Positions 57,324-64,000 of a stretch of DNA of 64,000 nt are shown here, in pieces. Under the pieces are notes generated by a model. It saw only the letters and a list, made by a program, of their open reading frames with translations, searched no databases and was not told the origin of the DNA. The stretch is taken from assembly GCF_019059575.1 (NCBI RefSeq), contig NW_024882951.1, positions 96,427-160,426 on the forward strand, written 5' to 3'. How positions within the stretch are numbered: the first letter of the stretch is position 1; each line of letters begins with the position of its first letter. The DNA is from Amphibalanus amphitrite. Lineage: Eukaryota > Arthropoda > Thecostraca > Balanomorpha > Balanidae. The position numbers were made by a program, and so were the translations under genes.

Positions 57324-58952
57324 GTATGTTACTGGGAGCGACACGGTGTGTGTTGGGTGCTTCTGACGGTCAGTTGTAGTAACTGTTAGTTCCTCTACTG
57401 GCCAACAGGTGAAAAGCGTATTAGCTATACGGCAATGTAGAGTTGCTTCAGCTTTGGCGTAAACTTTCTCCTCTTCCGCTCACCATTCACCACCAGAGTC
57501 AGCAGCGTCTCGGCTGGCGGTCCAGTCAGTCAGAGCGAGTGTCTTCACTCGCCACAGCGGGCCGGACCCATTACAGGGCAGCAGAGTTATCAGTTACCAA
57601 GTCTTGGCCTATAAAGAAAACCAGGAAATAGTAGCAATTGCATATATGTAATGATTCTACTCTATTACGTTTGAGCTAGCGAAGCGTATTCCTGTAACGT
57701 TTTTAATAGGCTTGTAAGTCAGCAACCGCTGGGCTGATTGACCTGCGTTACTCTTTGTTGCGCGTAATCCTATCATTCCATCTCGTTATTGACTACAACT
57801 GATGTATCTTGGTGAGTTATTAACTACAACTGATGTATCATGGTGAGCGTCGTGACACGTGCGACGTGAAGGGCCAAGAGTGTTCGTTATTCTGCTGCAG
57901 TAGCGATTTTGGGTTGCTCATATATCTTGAACCCTGAACTGCCACGCCGATTGCGCTCAAATTTGGTACACTGTTTGGGACTGGTTGATAGGGATGTGTT
58001 TTTTATAACTCGCATGTGTTTTTTATAGCGCGGAGAAAAAAGTAGGGATTGTTAGGGTTAAGCAGGGACTCACCGATGTTAGATCCCTCTCTGGGTCTTT
58101 TCATAGGGGGTCACGGTCCTGACCCGAGATAGCTGAGCTGTGTCGCAGCCCTGACCTCAGACAGCTGAGCTGTGCACGCCATCGGCTCGGCCGTCAGTCG
58201 CCACAGCCGCTGACGCCAGTGTCCAAACAGCTCCCAACAATATCCGGCCCTGCGGGAGTGATCACCGGAACGGGCTGCATGGTACAGGACGGGCTGGGAA
58301 CACCTCAACTCCAGCATGACGTGTTCCCAGTGTACCTGCATGTAGTTTCTTTATTCCTCAGCAGTTGTCATCCCCTTGGCGTTAGTGTTTCGCGTCCCTC
58401 CATTGATCACTCCCGCCTCTGATGGCTTATCCTGCTATACAGGGCCGGATATTGTTTGGAGCTGTTTGGACACTGGCGTCAGCGGCTGTGGCGACTGACG
58501 GCCGAGCCGACGGCGTGCACAGCTCAGCTGTCTGAGCCCTGAGGTCAGGTCTGCGACACAGCTCAGCTATCTCGGGTCAGGACCGTGACCTATGAAACGA
58601 CCCAGAGAGGGATCTAACATCGGTGACTCCCTGCTTAACCCTAACAATCCCCACTTTTTTGTCCGCGATATAAAAAAACACATGCGGTTAGAGTACCTGT
58701 GTCGAATTAATTAAAGTTTATTATGTCAAAGTTTCAAAACATCAATCCGGTCTGCATGTCTGACTGCTCGCAGAACGGTTCTAGAGGCAGTGTCAGCGCG
58801 CGCGGAACGGTCCTCAGATATGTCCACTTTCAAGCGCGGAACGGTCCTTCTGCGCCACCAGACTCCTCTCCCTCTCCCCTCCCCCTGTCCGCTGGTCTAT
58901 GTCAGACACCAGTACACCACTGACCTCCCCTACCCTCTCCTGACCTTCTCAG

Positions 58953-60213
58953 GTGCCAGCTGAGACGCTGGTCGGCCTACAGAACCTGCTCGTTCACCTG
59001 TGGGACGTCTCGGCAGAGAACGCGCACGTCTACCAGTACCGACTCTGGGACGCTAAGAGGGTCAAGGTGGAGACCGTCCAGAACAGGGTATGTAACACAG
59101 ACCGTAACACAAGCCGTAACGCAGGTCGTTACACAGGGCGTAAAATAGATTGAACACAGACCGTAACATAGATCGAACACAGACCGTAACACTGGCTGCG
59201 TACGTGCGGGCACTCGGTCGGCCGGAACTGGGCTGGATCCATTGGGCAATGAACAGGTGCTTTCTGTGACAGCGTCACCGCTGCAGGTCAGTCAGGGACA
59301 CACAGACACTGCACCCGGCGCCCTTGTGCATGGTACAGGGCTCGCGGATTTTAGCGGTAGGTTTTTCACCTAGAAAATTTAGTGTACTTCAGGTTATATC
59401 TTCGTCGTCTTAAGCTTTTAAGTGTTGAAGATGCGATCGACTTGTTGGGTAACAAGCCGGCCATGATCGTGTAAAATGGCTTCATCGTAGATCGATTAGT
59501 TTCTGAGATATAACCGGAAATGTAAAAGTGCAAAACCTACCGCTTAATCTCGCGAGACCTGTACCTGAGCCCTGAGCGCGCCCATGTGTCGCCCCCAGGG
59601 CGTGTCGCCGGACGGTTCTGTGTGTCGGACTGAAACCTGAACCTGCCTGAGTGTTATACTATGACTCCCCAGGGCGTGTCGCCGGATGGGGCGGCCGGCT
59701 ACCGGGACGGGCTGCGGTGGACCACCAACGGCCACCCGCTCTCCGCCGAGGAGGTACAGAAGGTCGTCAGCCGGGTGAACCAGCTTTCCAGCTAGCGGCG
59801 ATGAGGTCAGTCACCGCACCGGGCGTATTGCACGGGGACCCTAGCAGACGCCTCACTCCTTTCCCTCATCTCAGTTGTTCTTTCATTTTTTTATTATTAT
59901 AAATAATGGAGATAGACCAGAGCATTTTCGGTGCATTTATTAGGGTCATGTTACTCCAACGGGTTTGCGTTGTCGGCACAGTCCTGTCTGGTCTGTGTGC
60001 TGCGGCGATGCTCTGCCATCCGGTGACCCAACGCCACTGTCCGCTGACCGAGTGTCGGCTCTCTGCTGACCGTGTAACGTCTGTCCGTCAGGGTGGTGGC
60101 CGTGAACGCCTGTCGGACGGCGCCGGAGGGCAGCGCCGGCCGGCTGCTGTCACTGCTGGACCAGCTGCGGCTGCCGGACGCCGGAGCGCTGCCCGACTGG
60201 GGTCTACATCCTG
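58953..60213 (+). pseudogene. Captured host-gene exons A, B, C (unit 9)
   Basis: Exon A 58953-59087 (R17W, A42V), exon B 59673-59795 open, exon C 60092-60213 open. Confidence 0.65.
59354..59543. mobile_element. PIF/Harbinger-like MITE, unit 9
   Basis: 190 bp; the left terminus has a substitution (GTTTTTCAC), the right terminus and TTA are intact. Confidence 0.65.
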
Positions 60214-61840
60214 GTATGTTACTGGGAGCGGCACGGTGTGTGTTGGGTGCTTCTGACGGTCAGTTGTAGTAACTGTTAGTTCCTCTACTGGCCAACAGGT
60301 GAAAAGCGTATTAGCTGTACGGCAATGTAGAGTTGCTTCAGCTTTGGCGTAAACTTTCTCCTCTTCCGCTCACCATTCACCACCAGAGTCAGCAGCGTCT
60401 CGGCTGGCGGTCCAGTCAGTCAGAGCGAGTGTCTTCACTCGCCACAGCGGGCCGGACCCATTACAGGGCAGCAGAGTTATCAGTTACCAAGCCTTGGCCT
60501 ATAAAGAAAACCAGGAAATAGTAGCAATTGCATATATGTAATGATTCTACTCTATTACGTTTGAGCTAGCGAAGCGTATTCCTGTAACGTTTTTAATAGG
60601 CTTGTAAGTCAGCAACCGCTGGGCTGATTGACCTGCGTTACTCTTTGTTGCGCGTAATCCTATCCCTTCCATCTCGTTATTGACTACAACTGATGTATCT
60701 TGGTGAGTTATTGACTACAACTGATGTATCATGGTGAGCGTCGTGACACGTGCGACGTGAAGGGCCAAGAGTGTTCGTTATTCTGCTGCAGTAGCGATTT
60801 TGGGTTGCTCATATATCTTGAACCCTGAACTGCCACGCCGATTGCGCTCAAATTTGGTACACTGTTTGGGACTGGTTGATAGGGATGTGTTTTTTATAAC
60901 TCGCATGTGTTTTTTTATAGCGCGGAGAAAAAAGTAGGGATTGTTAGGGTTAAGCAGGGACTCACCGATGTTAGATCCCTCTCTGGGTCTTTTCATAGGG
61001 GGTCACGGTCCTGACCCGAGATAGCTGAGCTGTGTCGCAGCCCTGACCTCAGACAGCTGAGCTGTGCACGCCATCGGCTCGGCCGTCAGTCGCCACAGCC
61101 GCTGACGCCAGTGTCCAAACAGCTCCCAACAATATCCGGCCCTGCGGGAGTGATCACCGGAACGGGCTGCATGGTACAGGACGGGCTGGGAACACGTCAA
61201 CTCCAGCATGACGTGTTCCCAGTGTACCTGCATGTAGTTTCTTTATTCCTCAGCAGTTGTCATCCCCTTGGCGTTAGTGTTTCGCGTCCCTCCATTGATC
61301 ACTCCTGCCTCTGATGGCTTATCCTGCTATACAGGGCCGGATATTGTTTGGAGCTGTTTGGACACTGGCGTCAGCGGCTGTGGCGACTGACGGCCGAGCC
61401 GACGGCGTGCACAGCTCAGCTGTCTGAGGTCAGGGCTGCGACACAGCTCAGCTATCTCGGGTGAGGACCGTGACCTATGAAAGGACCCAGAGAGGGATCT
61501 AACATCGGTGACTCCCTGCTTAACCCTAACAATCCCCACTTTTTTGTCCGCGATATAAAAAAAAACACATGCGGTTAGGCTACCTGTGTCGAATTAATTA
61601 AAGTTTATTATGTCAAAGTTTCAAAACATCAATCCGGTCTGCATGTCTGACTGCTCGCAGAACGGTTCTAGAGGCAGTGTCAGCGCGCGCGGAACGGTCC
61701 TCAGATGTGTCCACTTTCAAGCGCGGAACGGTCCTACTGCGCCACCAGACTCCTCTCCCTCTCCCCTCCCCCCTGTCCGCTGGTCTATGTCAGACACCAG
61801 TACACCACTGACCTCCCCTACCCTCCCCTGACCTTCTCAG

Positions 61841-63099
61841 GTGCCAGCTGAGACGCTGGTCGGCCTACAGAACCTGCTCGTTCACCTGCGGGACGTCTCG
61901 GCAGAGAACGCGCACGTCTACCAGTACCGACTCTGGGACGCTAAGAGGGTCAAGGTGGAGACCGCCCAGAACAGGGTATGTAACACAGACCGTAACACAA
62001 GCCGTAACGCAGGTCGTTACACAGGGCGTAAAATAGATTGAACACAGACCGTAACATAGATCGAACACAGACCGTAACACTGGCTGCGTACGTGCGGGCA
62101 CTCGGCCGGCCGGAACTGGGCTGGATCCATTGGGCAATGAACAGGTGCTTTCTGTGACAGCGTCACCGCTGCAGGTCAGTCAGGGACACACAGACACTGC
62201 ACCCGGCGCCCTTGTGCATGGTACAGGGCTCGCGGGTTTTAGCGGTAGGTTTTGCACCTAGAAAATTTAGTGTACTTTAGGTTATATCTTCGTCGTCTTA
62301 AGCTTTTAAGTGTTGAAGATGCGATCGACTTGTTGGGTAACAAGCCGGCCATGATCGTGTAAAATGGCTTCATCGTAGATCGATTAGTTTCTGAGATTTA
62401 ACCGGAAATGTAAAAGTGCAAAACCTACCGCTTAATCTCGCGAGACCTGTACCTGAGCCCTGAGCGCGCCCATGTGTCGCCCCCAGGGCGTGTCGCCGGA
62501 CGGTTCTGTGTGTCGGACTGAAACCTGAACCTGCCTGAGTGTTATGCTATGACTCCCCAGGGCGTGTCGCCGGATGGGGCGGCCGGCTACCGGGACGGGC
62601 TGCGGTGGACCACCAACGGCCACCCGCTCTCCGCCGAGGAGGTACAGAAGGTCGTCAGCCGGGTGAACCAGCTCTCCAGCTAGCGGCGCAGAGGTCAGTC
62701 ACCGCACCGGGCGTATTGCACGGGATCCTAACAGACGCCTCACTCCTTTCCCTCATCTCAGTTGTTCTTTCATTTTTTTATTATTATAAATAATGGAGAT
62801 AGACCAGAGCATTATCGGTGCATTTATTAGGGTCATGTTACTCCAACGGGGTTGCGTTGTCGGCACAGTCCTGTCTGGTCTGTGTGCTGCGGCGATGCTC
62901 TGCCATCCGGTGACCCAACGCCACTGTCCGCTGACCGAGTGTCGGCTCTTTGCTGACCGTGTAACGTCTGTCCGTCAGGGTGGTGGCCGTGAACGCCTGT
63001 CGGACGGCGCCGGAGGGCAGCGCGGCCGCTGCTGTCACTGCTGGACCAGCTGCGACTAACCGGACGCCGGAGCGCTGCCCGACTGGGGTCTACATCCTG
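61841..63099 (+). pseudogene. Captured host-gene exons A, B, C (unit 10)
   Basis: Exon A 61841-61975 and exon B 62561-62683 are open. Exon C (62979-63099) has compensating-length indels (GCGCGGCCGCTG, CGACTAACC) that break its frame, at the onset of the indel-rich zone. Confidence 0.6.
62242..62431. mobile_element. PIF/Harbinger-like MITE, unit 10
   Basis: 190 bp, termini and flanking TTA intact. Confidence 0.68.
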
Positions 63100-63218
63100 G
63101 TATGTTACTGGGAGCGGCACGGTGTGGTTGGGTGCTTCTGACGGTCAGTTGTAGTAACTGTTAGTTCCTCATACTGGCCACAGGTGAAAAGCGTATTAGC
63201 TGTACAGCAATGTAGAGT

Positions 63219-64000
63219 GTTTATTTAGGAACCAATTCTTCGACACCAGTAATGCGTATAGATTAGGTAGCTTTCGGAAGCTTCTGCTCCCTTCGTCAGC
63301 CGTGCTTTTAAAATGCATTAAAATACAAGACAATACGTCTCAAAACGTCTCAAACACCTACCAAAATACATACCACCACGAGGTATGTATCCTGCTCACG
63401 ACCGTGAGCAGGAGACCGGTGGCCAGGAGACTGGTAAGCAGGAGGACGACAGGAGACCGTGAGCAGGAGGGACTGGTGGACAGGGGTGAGGACAATGGAG
63501 ATAAGTGGGTGGTCAATCTGTCTGGGGTAAGCCTAAGTGACGATGAGGTCAGTGTGCTACGTAAAGGGATCAATTTGTACGAGCCGACAAGCGTTCAGTC
63601 GCGGATTGTTCGGCGGTCGAAAGTTGTGCCGTTCAGGACGATAAAAACGATGTAGGCGAATAGGGCTTAGATTCGAGGTAACCAAAGCTCTCAATTCCTT
63701 CCGTCCCCGCAAAGCAAAATCTCAGTAAGGGGAGTGGAAAGCGTACGTGACCTACAAGATAGGCAACGATATCATGATTTTACCGCAGATAAGGGTAGAT
63801 CTGTATGTGTGATGACCGTGAGCAGTATCAAAGTAGGTTAGAAACACTAATAGGGGATCACGACACGACACTGAACTGGATGGGGACCCAAACCGGTAGG
63901 TACACACGAGACGTAAGGGGGGGGGCGCTAAAGCCTGTAGAACAACAGGGCAATTGGACAGAAAAAGTATCTAAACGTACCCGTCGGACCCGACTCCGCC
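63219..64000 (+). pseudogene. PLE leader and RT 5' part, multiple frameshifts (probably sequencing errors)
   Basis: Corresponds to 48627-49440 of the intact copy, but with dozens of 1-base indels (for example GGGATCAATTTGTACGAGCCG, TTCAGGACGATAAAAACGATG, AAGGGGGGGGGCGC). The frame is lost soon after VSLSDDEVSVLRKG. Confidence 0.8.

Larger units (their letters stand above)
55391..58295 (+). repeat. Tandem unit 8 (simple type, 2905 bp, collapsed splice-site duplication)
   Basis: Has the H2 module, but upstream of exon B only one CCCCAGGGCGTG copy is present; other units have two, 74 bp apart. Recombination between the direct repeats explains the shorter length. Confidence 0.87.
58296..61187 (+). 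repeat. Tandem unit 9 (simple type, 2892 bp, no H2)
   Basis: H1 has one stem mismatch. The forward arm has the CCCTGAG insertion. The remainder is complete. Confidence 0.88.
61188..64000 (+). repeat. Tandem unit 10 (PLE type, cut by window end)
   Basis: No H2; same layout as units 3 and 6, with the PLE segment beginning at about 63219. From about 63020 on it differs from the other copies mainly by single-base gains and losses, unlike its first 1.8 kb. Confidence 0.85.

Overview
The window is animal nuclear DNA, most likely from an invertebrate metazoan. It has intron/exon fragments with canonical AG/GT splice sites, a Penelope-like retroelement (PLE), and many small cut-and-paste transposons with visible target-site duplications (TSDs). 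There are no prokaryotic operons, rRNA or tRNA genes. The GC-rich exon codon use and abundant AGGTCA-type repeats would fit amphioxus or another marine invertebrate, but the species cannot be fixed from sequence alone. Almost nothing here is ordinary host coding sequence.

Outer regions (1-9308 and 38668-64000) form one tandem array. Its basic unit is about 2.89-2.98 kb. Each unit starts at a perfect 12-bp hairpin (H1) and carries, in order: a roughly 270-bp arm containing telomere-like TTAGGGTTA in reverse complement, two exons of a host-like gene (A, B) with a 190-bp PIF/Harbinger-like MITE between them, a third exon (C), and then either an inverted copy of the arm or a PLE reverse-transcriptase ORF. 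Units with and without the PLE alternate in a higher-order pattern: arm pair of about 767 bp, two or three simple units, then one PLE unit of about 4.02 kb. One complete cycle (39950-50605) is about 10.7 kb. The best PLE ORF (48919-50655, 578 codons) has all reverse-transcriptase (RT) motifs but ends inside the start of the GIY-YIG endonuclease domain, where the H1 hairpin sequence takes over.

The central region (9309-38667, 29.36 kb) interrupts one PLE ORF exactly between two codons, with a 4-bp TACA on both sides. It holds no recognisable gene. Its core (18334-36048) is a foldback-like structure: two long inverted arms built of roughly 800-bp tandem repeats around a 4.4-kb centre. Nested in and around it are hAT-like elements with 8-bp TSDs (three carrying their own minisatellite), piggyBac-like elements with TTAA TSDs, and a 3.4-kb Harbinger-like element. 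Several insertions have their empty sites elsewhere in the same window.

The last kilobase (about 63020-64000) shows a sudden density of single-base indels against otherwise near-identical copies. It looks like unpolished contig-end sequence rather than biological decay.
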